Origin: Streptomyces sp. NBC_01460
GTDB taxonomy: Bacteria; Actinomycetota; Actinomycetes; Streptomycetales; Streptomycetaceae
Length of the DNA stretch: 64,000 nt
Assembly (NCBI RefSeq): GCF_036227405.1
Contig: NZ_CP109473.1
Span: 3,782,001-3,846,000, forward strand
Reading direction: 5' to 3'
The notes below the pieces were generated by a model. It did not search any database, was not told where the DNA came from, and saw nothing but the letters and a program-made list of their open reading frames with translations. Both the position numbers and the translations under genes were made by a program. Positions within the stretch are counted from its first letter, which is position 1, and each line of letters begins with the position of its first letter. Positions 45,393 to 54,788 of the stretch are shown piece after piece.

Positions 45393-47444
45393 CTAGCTCT
45401 CGGGGCGATCCTCGGGGAGCGCCTCGCTGGAGGTGCCGGTGTTCTTCGACGTGATGTCCGTCGGGGCGATCTCCGGAGTACCCGAACCATTGGCGGTGCC
45501 GTTGGTGAGGGCCAGCTCCTTGGGAGACAGCACGGGCGGACGCGTCGACGGGGTACGCCGCGAGGAACCGGTCCACGCCGGGCGAGCCGGGCGCTTCACG
45601 ATCGGGGCGAAGATCTCGGCGATCTGCTCCTTGCCGAGCGTCTCCTTCTCGAGGAGCTCGAGGACCAGGGCGTCGAGGATGTCGCGGTTCTCGACGAGAA
45701 TTTCCCACGCGTCGTTGTGCGCGGTCTCGATGAGCTTCTTGACCTCTTCGTCGACGAGCGCCGCGACCTCTTCCGAGTAGTCGCGCTGATGGCCCATCTC
45801 CCGGCCCACGAACGGCTCGGTGTTGTCTCCACCGAACTTGATCGCGCCGAGCCGCTCGGTCATGCCGTACTGCGTGACCATCGCGCGGGCCGTGGCGGTG
45901 GCCTTCTCGATGTCGTTCGCAGCACCGGTCGTCGGGTCGTGGAAGACCAGCTCCTCGGCCGCGCGCCCGCCCAGCATGTACGCCAACTGGTCGAGCATCT
46001 CGTTGCGCGTCGTGGAGTACTTGTCCTCTTCCGGGAGCACCATCGTGTAACCGAGGGCACGGCCGCGGGAGAGAATCGTGATCTTGTGGACCGGGTCCGA
46101 CTGGGGTGAGGCCGCCGCGACCAGGGCGTGTCCGCCCTCGTGGTACGCGGTGATCTTCTTTTCCTTCTCGGACATGATCCGGGTCCGCTTCTGCGGTCCC
46201 GCCACGACGCGGTCGATGGCCTCGTCGAGCATGTGGTTGTCGATCAGCTTCTTGTTGCTGCGCGCCGTGAGGAGCGCGGCCTCGTTCAGCACGTTCGACA
46301 GGTCGGCACCGGTGAAGCCGGGCGTACGACGGGCGACCGCGTTGAGGTCGACGTCCTCCGCGACCGGCTTGCCCTTCTGGTGCACCTTGAGGATCTCGAG
46401 GCGGCCCTGCATGTCCGGCCGGTCGACGGCGATCTGCCGGTCGAAACGCCCGGGACGCAGCAGCGCCGGGTCCAGGATGTCCGGCCGGTTCGTGGCGGCG
46501 ATCAGGATGACGCCGCCCTTCACGTCGAAGCCGTCCATCTCGACGAGCAGCTGGTTGAGCGTCTGCTCGCGCTCGTCGTGACCGCCGCCCATACCGGCAC
46601 CGCGGTGCCGGCCCACGGCGTCGATCTCGTCGACGAAGACGATCGCCGGAGCGTTCGCCTTGGCCTGCTCGAAGAGGTCACGGACACGGGAGGCACCGAC
46701 ACCGACGAACATCTCGACGAAGTCGGAACCGGAGATCGAGTAGAACGGGACGCCCGCCTCGCCCGCGACGGCGCGTGCGAGCAGGGTCTTGCCCGTACCG
46801 GGCGGCCCGTACAGCAGGACGCCCTTGGGGATCTTGGCGCCGACGGCCTGGAACTTCGCCGGCTCCTGGAGGAATTCCTTGATCTCGTACAGTTCCTCGA
46901 CGGCCTCGTCCGACCCCGCCACATCGGCGAACGTCGTCTTCGGCGTGTCCTTGGTGATGAGCTTGGCCTTGGACTTGCCGAACTGCATGACCTTGGAGCC
47001 GCCGCCCTGCATCTGATTCATCAGAAACAGGAACACGACCACGATCAGGACGAAGGGCAGCAGGGAGAGAAGGATCGAGACGAACGGGGACTGCTTCGAC
47101 GGCGAGACGGTGTAACCCTTCTCGATGTCACCGCTCTCGAACTTCTTCTGCAGCGTGTCGGCGAGCTCGACACCCTGGTTGCCGATGTAACTCGCCTGGA
47201 ACTTGCTGCCGGACTCGCCCTCGAGCTTCTGCTTGTCCTTCAGCTCGATCTTCAGGATCTGTTCGTCACCGGTGGTCAGCTTGGCCTGCTCCACCTGGTT
47301 CTTGCTGATCGCCTGGATCACCTTGCCGGTGTCCACCGTCTTGTAGCCGCCGGACGAGCCGACGACCTGCATCAACACGACCACGGCGAGGACGGCCAGC
47401 ACGATCCACATGACCGGCCCACGGAAGTATCGCTTCACGTCCAT
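45393..47444 (-). CDS. ftsH: ATP-dependent membrane metalloprotease FtsH
   Basis: 683 residues. Two membrane helices (about 11-29 and 122-142) bracket an external domain of about 95 residues. The AAA+ module has Walker A GPPGTGKT at 213-220, Walker [12 protein letters not shown], and the SRH region [18 protein letters not shown]. The zinc protease site is HEGGH at 435-439, with the third ligand Asp in [11 protein letters not shown] downstream. The C-terminal 70 residues are Pro/Thr/Ser-rich and variable. It degrades membrane and unstable cytosolic proteins. It follows hpt (211 bp away), on the same strand. Confidence 0.97.
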   Translation of the reverse strand: MDVKRYFRGPVMWIVLAVLAVVVLMQVVGSSGGYKTVDTGKVIQAISKNQVEQAKLTTGDEQILKIELKDKQKLEGESGSKFQASYIGNQGVELADTLQKKFESGDIEKGYTVSPSKQSPFVSILLSLLPFVLIVVVFLFLMNQMQGGGSKVMQFGKSKAKLITKDTPKTTFADVAGSDEAVEELYEIKEFLQEPAKFQAVGAKIPKGVLLYGPPGTGKTLLARAVAGEAGVPFYSISGSDFVEMFVGVGASRVRDLFEQAKANAPAIVFVDEIDAVGRHRGAGMGGGHDEREQTLNQLLVEMDGFDVKGGVILIAATNRPDILDPALLRPGRFDRQIAVDRPDMQGRLEILKVHQKGKPVAEDVDLNAVARRTPGFTGADLSNVLNEAALLTARSNKKLIDNHMLDEAIDRVVAGPQKRTRIMSEKEKKITAYHEGGHALVAAASPQSDPVHKITILSRGRALGYTMVLPEEDKYSTTRNEMLDQLAYMLGGRAAEELVFHDPTTGAANDIEKATATARAMVTQYGMTERLGAIKFGGDNTEPFVGREMGHQRDYSEEVAALVDEEVKKLIETAHNDAWEILVENRDILDALVLELLEKETLGKEQIAEIFAPIVKRPARPAWTGSSRRTPSTRPPVLSPKELALTNGTANGSGTPEIAPTDITSKNTGTSSEALPEDRPES

Positions 47445-47655
47445 CCATACGGAGCGAAGACGCCCCGTCCCTCCTGCCCGTAGGTAAATGCTGCTGTGAG
47501 AAAAGACTGTTCTTCGGACGGTACCCCAGCATTGTCACCCGTGACCGCAGGGGAGGTCCGGCAAACCCGTCTTCGAAGGCTCCAACGGCCCGAACGCCAC
47601 AAGGGTTCCCGGCGGTCCGGCCGGGTTCGGCCGGGTACCTGTCGGGGCGGCTGCC

Positions 47656-48210
47656 TCAGCCTCCGTAGACGTGAGGGGCGAGCGTACCGACGAAGGGGAG
47701 GTTGCGGTACTTCTCCGCGTAGTCCAGCCCGTAGCCGACGACGAACTCGTTGGGGATGTCGAAGCCGACCCACTTCACGTCGATCGCGACCTTCGCGGCG
47801 TCCGGCTTGCGGAGCAGCGTGCAGACCTCCAGGCTCGCGGGCTCGCGCGAACCGAGGTTGGTCAGCAGCCAGGACAGCGTCAGCCCGGAGTCGATGATGT
47901 CCTCGACGATCAGGACGTGCTTGCCCTTGATGTCCGTGTCGAGGTCCTTGAGGATCCGGACGACGCCCGAGGACTGGGTGCCGGCGCCGTACGACGAGAC
48001 GGCCATCCAGTCCATGGTGACGGGGGTGGACAGCGCGCGGGCCAGGTCCGCCATCACCATCACCGCGCCCTTGAGCACGCCGACGATGAGCAGGTCCTTG
48101 CCCGCGTACTCCGCGTCGATCTTCGCTGCCAGCTCGACGAGCTTCGCGTCGATCTCTTCCTTGGTGATGAGCACCGACTGAAGGTCGGTGCCCATGTCCT
48201 TCTCGTTCAC
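47656..48210 (-). CDS. hpt: hypoxanthine phosphoribosyltransferase
   Basis: 184 residues from GTG 48210; an ATG five codons later (48195) is possible but has no room for a ribosome-binding site. The PRPP loop is [18 protein letters not shown] (about 103-120), preceded by [19 protein letters not shown] and [16 protein letters not shown] with the flexible catalytic loop, and followed by [29 protein letters not shown]. It salvages hypoxanthine or guanine to nucleotides. The gene sits between tilS and ftsH, a common order in Gram-positives. Confidence 0.95.
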   Translation of the reverse strand: MNEKDMGTDLQSVLITKEEIDAKLVELAAKIDAEYAGKDLLIVGVLKGAVMVMADLARALSTPVTMDWMAVSSYGAGTQSSGVVRILKDLDTDIKGKHVLIVEDIIDSGLTLSWLLTNLGSREPASLEVCTLLRKPDAAKVAIDVKWVGFDIPNEFVVGYGLDYAEKYRNLPFVGTLAPHVYGG

Positions 48211-48293
48211 CCGCGTCTCTTTCTCTGCCCTGCCGGACCGGAGTGCTTCCCGGGCCGGACCGGCGTTTCGCCTGCACTTCAGCCGCTTGCGCT

Positions 48294-49367
48294 TCAGCTC
48301 TGCCGAATCACCAGTCTGCCACCCTGGCGCCGGACCTCGACGCGGCCGGGGAGGTTGATGGCGCCCTGACCCCGCCAGCCGGTGATGAGCCGGTCGACTT
48401 CCTCGATGTGCCGGGCGAAGAGCGAACCCGCGGGGGATCCGGCGTCGATCACGGCCCGGCGCAGCACCCGGCGGCGTACCGCGGGCGGCAGGACGGAGAG
48501 CTTGGAGCACTCCAGCCGTCCGTCGTCGTCGCGGACCGAGCGGGCGGCCTCGGCGGCCCAGGTGTCCAGGGCGTCGGCATCGTCGCGGGAGAGCTGCGCC
48601 GTGCGCGCGAGGGCTTCCACCACACCTTTGCCGAGGGCCTTCTCCAGCGCGGGCAGACCCTCGTGGCGGAGCCGGGAGCGGGTGTAGGCGGGGTCGACGT
48701 TGTGGGGGTCGTCCCAGACGGGGATCGACTGGACCAGACAGGCCTTGCGGGCGGTCTGCCGGTCGAGCTGGAGGAAGGGGCGGCGGTAGCGGCCGGCGGG
48801 GCCGGAGGCGGCGGCCATTCCGGAGAGGGAGCGGATGCCCGAACCCCGGGCGAGCCCCAGCAGGACGGTCTCCGCCTGGTCGTCGCGGGTGTGGCCGAGG
48901 AGGACGGCGGCGGCGCCGTGGCGCTCGGCGGCGGCGTCCAGAGCGGCGTAGCGGGCGTCACGGGCGGCGGCCTCGGGCCCGCCGTCCCGGCCGACGTGCA
49001 CGGCGACGGCCTCGACCGGGTCGAGCCGCATCTCGGCGAGGCGGGCGACGACCTCGTCGGCGCGGAGCCCGGAGCCGGGCTGGAGATTGTGGTCGACGGT
49101 GATGCCGCCGGCGCGGACGGGAAGCTTGCGCGCCTCGAAGGCGAGGGCGGAGGCGAGGGCCATGGAGTCGGCGCCACCGGAGCACGCGACGAGCACCAGC
49201 GGGGTGTCAGGCCGTTCCGGAAGCGCCGAACACCGCCCGCCCGCCCCGGCTTCGGCGAACTCGGCGCGTCCGGCCTGTTCGGTGTGACGGTGGTGTTCGG
49301 TGACGACGTCGTGGAGTACGCGGCGGACCGCCAGGCGTATCGCCGCGACCGCAGGATGGGGACCCAT
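48294..49367 (-). CDS. tilS: tRNA(Ile)-lysidine synthase
   Basis: 357 residues from ATG 49367 ([20 protein letters not shown]); 22 more codons are open upstream but look unlike protein. N-type ATP-pyrophosphatase loop [11 protein letters not shown] (about 62-72), [13 protein letters not shown], and [29 protein letters not shown] are the TilS signatures, with the C-terminal substrate domain after residue 270. It modifies C34 of tRNA-Ile(CAU) to lysidine so AUA is read as isoleucine; it is essential. It lies 83 bp upstream of hpt on the same strand. Confidence 0.94.
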   Translation of the reverse strand: MGPHPAVAAIRLAVRRVLHDVVTEHHRHTEQAGRAEFAEAGAGGRCSALPERPDTPLVLVACSGGADSMALASALAFEARKLPVRAGGITVDHNLQPGSGLRADEVVARLAEMRLDPVEAVAVHVGRDGGPEAAARDARYAALDAAAERHGAAAVLLGHTRDDQAETVLLGLARGSGIRSLSGMAAASGPAGRYRRPFLQLDRQTARKACLVQSIPVWDDPHNVDPAYTRSRLRHEGLPALEKALGKGVVEALARTAQLSRDDADALDTWAAEAARSVRDDDGRLECSKLSVLPPAVRRRVLRRAVIDAGSPAGSLFARHIEEVDRLITGWRGQGAINLPGRVEVRRQGGRLVIRQS

Positions 49368-49556
49368 GTCCGGTGCCCTTCGGGGTGAAGTTTTGGGGGG
49401 TGCCTCGGGGTGCGCGGGACGGAGCCCCGTCACTCAGAGTGCGTCGATGGTGACAGAGACAAGCTGCCCACCGAGCATTGCACGCCTTCCCATGCCTCTA
49501 TGGTCCCTCGGATGGGTGATTGGAGAGGCAATCTTCTGCCGCCGGAGCCGCCAGGA

Positions 49557-50702
49557 TCACGAATCTGCCTTACGGTGCACCCGCGCCACCCAGTCCGCCG
49601 GTGCGGCGATCTCGGCCTTCGTGGGAAGGGTGTTGGGGGAGGTCCACACCCGGTTGAACCCGTCCATCCCGACCTCGTCGACCACGGCCCGGACGAACTT
49701 CTCGCCGTCGCGGTACTGCCGCAGCTTCGCGTCGAGGCCCAGCAGCTTGCGCAGGGCCAGGTCCAGCCGGCTCGCGCCGCGCGCCCTGCGCTGCTGGAAC
49801 TTCTCCCGGATCTCGGCGACGGAGGCCACCACATCGGGGCCCACCCCGTCCATCACGAAGTCCGCGTGCCCTTCGAGCAGGGACATCACGGCGGTGAGAC
49901 GTCCCAGGATCTCGCGCTGGGCGGGCGTCTGGACGATTTCGACGAGGCTGCGCCCGCCGTCGTCGCCCTCCTCACCCTGCTCCCCCTCGGGACGGCTGCC
50001 CCCGGAGAACGCCTGCGCGGCCTCGCGGAGGCGTTCGAGCACGGTCATCGGGTCGACGTCGGTCTCGTCGAGGAACGACTGGATTTCGCCCTGGAGATGG
50101 TCACGGAGCCAGGGGACTCCGGTGAACTGGGTTCGGTGCGTCTCCTCGTGGAGGGCCACCCAGAGCCTGAAGTCGTGGGGATCGACGTCGAGTTCGCGTT
50201 CGACATGGACGATGTTGGGTGCGACCAGCAGCAGCCTGCCGCCCCCCTTCGACGACGCCGGGAACTCCCGCGTGGCGGGGGCGAAGGTCTCGTACTGCCC
50301 GAGGACGCGGGAGGCCAGGAACGACAGGAGCATGCCCAGCTCGACCCCGGTCACCTTGCCGCCGACCGCGCCGAGCACCGCGTTGCCCGGGCCGCTGCCG
50401 CGGCGTTCCTGCATCTTCCCGAGGAGGGGACGCAGCAGCTCACGGAAGCCCGCGACGTTGGCCCTGATCCAGCCCGCCCGGTCGACGACCAGGACGGGCG
50501 TGTCCTCGGGTTCGTGGCCCTCCGGGATCATCCGGGTGAAGGAACGGACGTGCTCCTCGGAGGCCTTGGCATGCCGGCGGAGCTCCGCGACGACGGCACG
50601 GGCCTCCTCGCGGCTGATCTCGGGACCAGGCCGCACGAACCGGGTCGCGGTCGCGACCGCGAGATTCCAGTCGACCATCTCGGCACCACCGATGCTCGTC
50701 AT
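49557..50702 (-). CDS. zinc-dependent metalloprotease, DUF2342/zincin_2 family
   Basis: 381 residues. The zinc motif is HEETH at 185-189 (VALHEETHRTQF), which fits HExxH. WLRDHLQGEIQSFLDE and FVMDGVGPD with EGHAD supply the downstream acidic and histidine residues of the coenzyme F420 biosynthesis-associated/zincin group in actinobacteria. LLRPLLGKMQERRG and VELGMLLSFLASRVLGQYETFAP at the N-terminal half are conserved. There is no signal peptide, so it acts inside the cell. The target is unknown. It lies between tilS and the PBP4 gene with gaps of 190 and 48 bp. Confidence 0.88.
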   Translation of the reverse strand: MTSIGGAEMVDWNLAVATATRFVRPGPEISREEARAVVAELRRHAKASEEHVRSFTRMIPEGHEPEDTPVLVVDRAGWIRANVAGFRELLRPLLGKMQERRGSGPGNAVLGAVGGKVTGVELGMLLSFLASRVLGQYETFAPATREFPASSKGGGRLLLVAPNIVHVERELDVDPHDFRLWVALHEETHRTQFTGVPWLRDHLQGEIQSFLDETDVDPMTVLERLREAAQAFSGGSRPEGEQGEEGDDGGRSLVEIVQTPAQREILGRLTAVMSLLEGHADFVMDGVGPDVVASVAEIREKFQQRRARGASRLDLALRKLLGLDAKLRQYRDGEKFVRAVVDEVGMDGFNRVWTSPNTLPTKAEIAAPADWVARVHRKADS

Positions 50703-50750
50703 GCGTCAACCGTACGTGAGGTGGTCGCTCCGTGGTGGGGTGTCAGCCGC

Positions 50751-52235
50751 TCAACGGGTGCCTTTGGTGAGGGTGGTGGCCAGGGCGTCCAGTGAGGCTT
50801 CCGCTTCGTCCGGTGAGGTGGTGCCGGAGGCCAGGAAGGCGAAGGCGAGCAGCCGGCCCCGCGCGTCGACAGCGGTCCCGGAGAGGCTGTTCACCCCGGT
50901 GAGGGTGCCCGTCTTGGCCCTGATCAGGCCGGTCGCGGGCGATGTGGCGGCGTAGCGGTCGCCGAGCGTGCCGCTGAATCCGGCGATCGGCAGCCCGGTG
51001 AGGACGGGGCGCAGCTCGGGGTGGTCCGGCCCCGCGGCGAGCGCGAGCAGCCGGGCCAGGAGCCCCGCCGTCACCTTGTCCGCCCGGTCGAGGCCGCTGC
51101 CGTCGGAGAGCCGGGCACCGGTCAGCGGCAGGCCGAGCGCCTTCAGCCGGGCGGTGACGGCGCGGCGGCTCCCGGCGAAGGATGCGGGCTCGCCCGCCTT
51201 CAGCGCGGTCTGCCGGGCCAGGGCCTCGGCGATGTCGTTGTCACTGTTGGTCAGGGCCCGTTCGACCAGGTCGGAGAGCGGCTCCGAGAGGTGTGTCGCC
51301 ACCGTGCGGGAGCCGGCGGGGGCCCGCCCGGACGCCGGGACGGACCGGGTGTCCACACCGGCCTGGCCGAGGAGGCCGGCGAAGAGGCGCGCGGCGTCGC
51401 CCGCGGGGTCGGAGGCACGGGGCGCCGGCCCCTTGTCGCTCGTGTCGAGCCGGCCCTCGTCGGCCATGAGGGCGCTGACGGGCGCGATGTTCTCGTTGGG
51501 GCCGATGGGGTGGAGGGCCGGACCCGAGTACCGCGAGGTGTCGTACCTCAGCCGCACCGGCCCGGCTCCGCCGTCGCGCAGGGAGCGCGCCGCGTCGGCC
51601 GCGAGGGAGCGCAGCGCTCCCTTGTCCAGGGTGGGGTCGCCGCCGCCGACGAGGGTGAGCGTGCGGGAGTCCGGGGACAGCGTGACGGTCGTCGCGATGC
51701 GGTGGGTGGGGCCGAGCGCGGAGAGCGCGGCGGCGGTGGTGGCGATCTTCACCGTGGACGCCGGGGTCATCGGGGTGGCGGCGCCCCGCGCGTACAGCTG
51801 CTTGCCCGTGGTGGCGTCGATGACCACGGCGGTGCGTACGGAGCCGAGGGCGGGCGTGTCCAACAGGGGCGTGAGGACGGCCTCCAGACCGCTCGCGCCC
51901 ACCGGGGACGTGCTCCCGGAGGCGGCGTCGAGGGCCTTCAGGACGGCGGGCGCGCTCGGTGCGGGCTTCGGCCCGCCGGGCGCGGTCCCTTCGTGATGTG
52001 CGCCACCTGCGCTCTGCCGGACGGCCACCCGGTCCCGCTCGGCCTTACGCTGACCGGAGTCCCAGGGACCGGCGGCCAGGGCGGCACCGGCGGCGACGAC
52101 CAGGCCGAGCACCGCGGAGCCTGCGACGAGCCGGAGGTCGTGAGGTCCGCTCCCGCGCTTCAGGTACTTCGGGGCTTTCCACTTGCCCCACCTGGTCAAC
52201 GGTTCGTCCGTCGGTCTCTGCACCGGCTCGGCCAC
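50751..52235 (-). CDS. dacB: D-alanyl-D-alanine carboxypeptidase/endopeptidase, PBP4 (S13) family
   Basis: 494 residues if GTG 52235 is the start (AAAGGGG lies about ten bases before); in-frame starts at 52265 and 52280 are possible. A single N-terminal membrane anchor (LRLVAGSAVLGLVVAAGAALAA) makes it exported. Catalytic triad motifs: SxxK in PASTVKIAT, SxN in TNSDNDIAEAL, and KTG in RAKTGTLTG. Between SxxK and SxN is the class-C-type insertion. It trims or cleaves peptidoglycan peptides outside the membrane. It is divergent from ppa. Confidence 0.93.
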   Translation of the reverse strand: MAEPVQRPTDEPLTRWGKWKAPKYLKRGSGPHDLRLVAGSAVLGLVVAAGAALAAGPWDSGQRKAERDRVAVRQSAGGAHHEGTAPGGPKPAPSAPAVLKALDAASGSTSPVGASGLEAVLTPLLDTPALGSVRTAVVIDATTGKQLYARGAATPMTPASTVKIATTAAALSALGPTHRIATTVTLSPDSRTLTLVGGGDPTLDKGALRSLAADAARSLRDGGAGPVRLRYDTSRYSGPALHPIGPNENIAPVSALMADEGRLDTSDKGPAPRASDPAGDAARLFAGLLGQAGVDTRSVPASGRAPAGSRTVATHLSEPLSDLVERALTNSDNDIAEALARQTALKAGEPASFAGSRRAVTARLKALGLPLTGARLSDGSGLDRADKVTAGLLARLLALAAGPDHPELRPVLTGLPIAGFSGTLGDRYAATSPATGLIRAKTGTLTGVNSLSGTAVDARGRLLAFAFLASGTTSPDEAEASLDALATTLTKGTR

Positions 52236-52321
52236 CGTCGACCAGCCCCTTTCGCGAGCACTCATCTGCGTGAGGGACACTTAACCACCAGTCGTATGTG
52301 TTGATCATGGAGGAGCCACCC

Positions 52322-52816
52322 GTGGAGTTCGACGTCGTTATCGAGATCCCGAAGGGTTCGCGGAACAAGTACGAGGTGGATCACGAGACCGGCCGGATCC
52401 GCCTGGACCGTCGACTCTTCACCTCGACCAGCTACCCGGCGGACTACGGTTTCGTCGAGAACACCCTCGGCGAGGACGGCGACCCGCTGGACGCGCTCGT
52501 CATCCTGGAGGAGCCGACCTTCCCGGGCTGCCTCATCAAGTGCCGCGCCATCGGCATGTTCCGGATGACCGACGAGGCCGGCGGCGACGACAAGCTGCTG
52601 TGCGTCCCGGCGTCCGACCCCCGGGTGGAGCACCTGCGCGACATCCACCACGTGTCGGAGTTCGACCGCCTGGAGATCCAGCACTTCTTCGAGGTCTACA
52701 AGGACCTGGAGCCCGGCAAGTCCGTCGAGGGCGCCGACTGGGTCGGCCGCACCGAGGCCGAGGCCGAGATCGAGGCCTCCTACAAGCGCCTCGAGGCGCA
52801 GGGCGGCAAGCACTGA
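52322..52816 (+). CDS. ppa: inorganic pyrophosphatase
   Basis: 164 residues from GTG 52322, with GGAGGAG seven bases before; the frame runs eight codons further back. Family I signatures: [45 protein letters not shown] (contains the D-x-D-P-x-D metal motif), [13 protein letters not shown] with catalytic Lys. Length matches the 162-residue mycobacterial enzyme. It hydrolyses pyrophosphate in the cytosol. The PBP4 gene is divergent, 86 bp away. A strong terminator follows. Confidence 0.96.
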   Translation: MEFDVVIEIPKGSRNKYEVDHETGRIRLDRRLFTSTSYPADYGFVENTLGEDGDPLDALVILEEPTFPGCLIKCRAIGMFRMTDEAGGDDKLLCVPASDPRVEHLRDIHHVSEFDRLEIQHFFEVYKDLEPGKSVEGADWVGRTEAEAEIEASYKRLEAQGGKH

Positions 52817-52899
52817 CGTAATCCCTCCGGCTTCCGCTTACGGGCGGGGGACGTGGATCGCGGCGCACGGGGCCGAGCGGCCCAGCGAGGCGTACGGAC

Positions 52900-52935
52900 A
52901 ACGGGCGGCGCACCTTCACCGGTGCGCCGCCCGTT
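52900..52935. terminator. ppa terminator
   Basis: Perfect 15 bp stem AACGGGCGGCGCACC (52900-52914) with its complement at 52921-52935; 6 nt loop; 84 bp beyond the ppa stop. Confidence 0.88.
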
Positions 52936-53013
52936 GCGTGTGGCGGCTCATGACCGTGCTCATACTGGGCAGAAGCGCTCCCGGAACGGGCGGTCGAGGA
53001 GGAACGAGGTCGA

Positions 53014-54729
53014 GTGGTGGCGGAACAGGGCGGTCCCGAGGACCAGAAGCCCCAGTCCGACGAGGCGCACAGCGCCTTCGTCCCACCGGCCGGTGTGGGG
53101 CAGCCGACGGCTCCGTCCGAGGACGACCACCCCACATCGGAATTCGCCCTTCCGGTCGGGCTGCACACCGATCCCTCGGCGCCGTCCGGCTCCGGGCAGG
53201 GTTCCGCTTCCGGGACGGGAGGCGGTTCGGGCTCCGACACGCTGTCGTCCGCCTTCGTTCCGCCGTCCGGGTACACCGCGCAGCATCCGCCGCCCGCCTT
53301 CACCCCGGCGCACGGCATCCCGATGGTCCGGCTCACCAAGGAGGCCCCTTGGCAGGACCGGATGCGCACGATGCTGCGGATGCCCGTGTTCGAGCGTCCG
53401 GCGCCCGAGAGCGTGCAGAAGACCGACGACTCGGGGCCGGCGGTACCGCGCGTCCTCGACCTGACGCTGCGTATCGGGGAGCTGCTGCTCGCGGGCGGCG
53501 AGGGTGCCGAGGACGTCGAGGCGGCCATGTTCGCGGTGTCCCGTTCCTACGGGCTCGACCGCTGCGAGCCGACGGTCACCTTCACCCTGCTGTCCATCTC
53601 GCACCAGCCGTCCCTCGTCGACGACCCCGTGACGGCGAGCCGGACGGTACGCCGCCGGGGCACCGACTACACCCGGCTGGCCGCCGTGTTCCAGCTGATC
53701 GACGACATCACCACGGCGGAGCACGTGGAGGTCTCGCTGGAGGAGGCCTACCGGCGCCTCGCCGAGATCCGCCGTAACCGGCACCCCTACCCGGGCTGGG
53801 TGCTGACGTCCGCCGCCGGACTGCTCGCCGGCTCGGCATCGGTGCTGGTCGGCGGTGGTGTGCTGGTCTTCCTCGTGGCGGCGGCGGGCGCGATGCTCGG
53901 CGACCGGCTGGCCTGGCTCTGCGCCGGGCGCGGGCTGCCCGAGTTCTACCAGTTCATGGTGGCGGCCATGCCTCCGGCCGCGATGGGCATCGCGCTGACC
54001 CTCACCCATTCGACGGATATCCGGCCCTCCGCGGTCATCACCGGTGGGCTCTTCGCGCTGCTGCCCGGGCGGGCCCTCGTGGCCGGGGTGCAGGACGGCC
54101 TGACCGGCTACTACATCACCGCGGGGGCCCGGCTCCTGGAGGTCATGTACTTCTTCATCGGCATCGTGGGGGGCGTGCTGCTGATGCTCTACCTGGGGGT
54201 CCAGCTCGGCGCCGCGCTCAACCCGGAGGCACGGTTCGAGCCCAACGACCGGCCGGTGCTCCAGATCCTGGCCTCGATGGCCCTCACCCTGGCCTTCGCC
54301 ATCCTGCTCCAGCAGGAGCGCTCCACGGTGCTCGCCGTGACCCTCAACGGGGGCGTGGCCTGGATCATCTACGGGGCGATGGCCCGTACCGGGGGCATCT
54401 CGCCGGTGGCGGCGACAGCGGTCGCGGCCGGTCTGGTCGGGCTGTTCGGCCAGCTCCTGTCGCGCTACCGCTACACCTCGTCCCTGCCCTACATCACTGC
54501 GGCGATCGGCCCGCTGCTGCCCGGCTCGGCGACCTACTTCGGTCTGCTGGGCGTCGCGCAGAACGAGGTGGACGACGGACTGGCGTCGCTCTTCACCGCT
54601 GTGGCGACGGCCCTGGCGATCGCCATCGGGGTCAACCTGGGAAGCGAGATCTCCCGGCTCTTCATGCGGGTGCCGGGCGCGGTCGAGGGCGGTGCCCGCC
54701 GGGCCGCCAAGCGGACCAGGGGCTTCTGA
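53014..54729 (+). CDS. ThrE-type threonine/serine exporter family protein
   Basis: 571 residues from GTG 53014. Residues 1-135 are a hydrophilic Ser/Pro/Gly-rich extension. The cytosolic ThrE domain begins with LDLTLRIGELLLAGGEGAEDVEAAMFAVSRSYGLDRCEPTVTFT (in parts; GEGAEDVE is diagnostic). It is followed by about ten membrane helices in two sets (GWVLTSAAGLLAGSASVLVGGGVLV..., PVLQILASMALTLAFAILLQQ...). DUF1212-DUF3815 order equals C. glutamicum ThrE, which exports threonine and serine. The protein is longer than ThrE (about 490) because of the N-terminal extension. It converges with the DedA gene across a strong hairpin. Confidence 0.9.
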   Translation: MVAEQGGPEDQKPQSDEAHSAFVPPAGVGQPTAPSEDDHPTSEFALPVGLHTDPSAPSGSGQGSASGTGGGSGSDTLSSAFVPPSGYTAQHPPPAFTPAHGIPMVRLTKEAPWQDRMRTMLRMPVFERPAPESVQKTDDSGPAVPRVLDLTLRIGELLLAGGEGAEDVEAAMFAVSRSYGLDRCEPTVTFTLLSISHQPSLVDDPVTASRTVRRRGTDYTRLAAVFQLIDDITTAEHVEVSLEEAYRRLAEIRRNRHPYPGWVLTSAAGLLAGSASVLVGGGVLVFLVAAAGAMLGDRLAWLCAGRGLPEFYQFMVAAMPPAAMGIALTLTHSTDIRPSAVITGGLFALLPGRALVAGVQDGLTGYYITAGARLLEVMYFFIGIVGGVLLMLYLGVQLGAALNPEARFEPNDRPVLQILASMALTLAFAILLQQERSTVLAVTLNGGVAWIIYGAMARTGGISPVAATAVAAGLVGLFGQLLSRYRYTSSLPYITAAIGPLLPGSATYFGLLGVAQNEVDDGLASLFTAVATALAIAIGVNLGSEISRLFMRVPGAVEGGARRAAKRTRGF

Positions 54730-54732
54730 CGG

Positions 54733-54772
54733 ACGACGGCGCCCGGTCCCTCGGGGGACCGGGCGCCGTCGT
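54733..54772. terminator. bidirectional terminator between thrE-like and dedA-like genes
   Basis: Perfect 18 bp stem ACGACGGCGCCCGGTCCC (54733-54750) with complement at 54755-54772 and 4 nt loop TCGG. It starts 3 bp beyond the exporter stop and ends 17 bp before the DedA stop. Confidence 0.92.
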
Positions 54773-54788
54773 GCGTACGCGGGAAGGC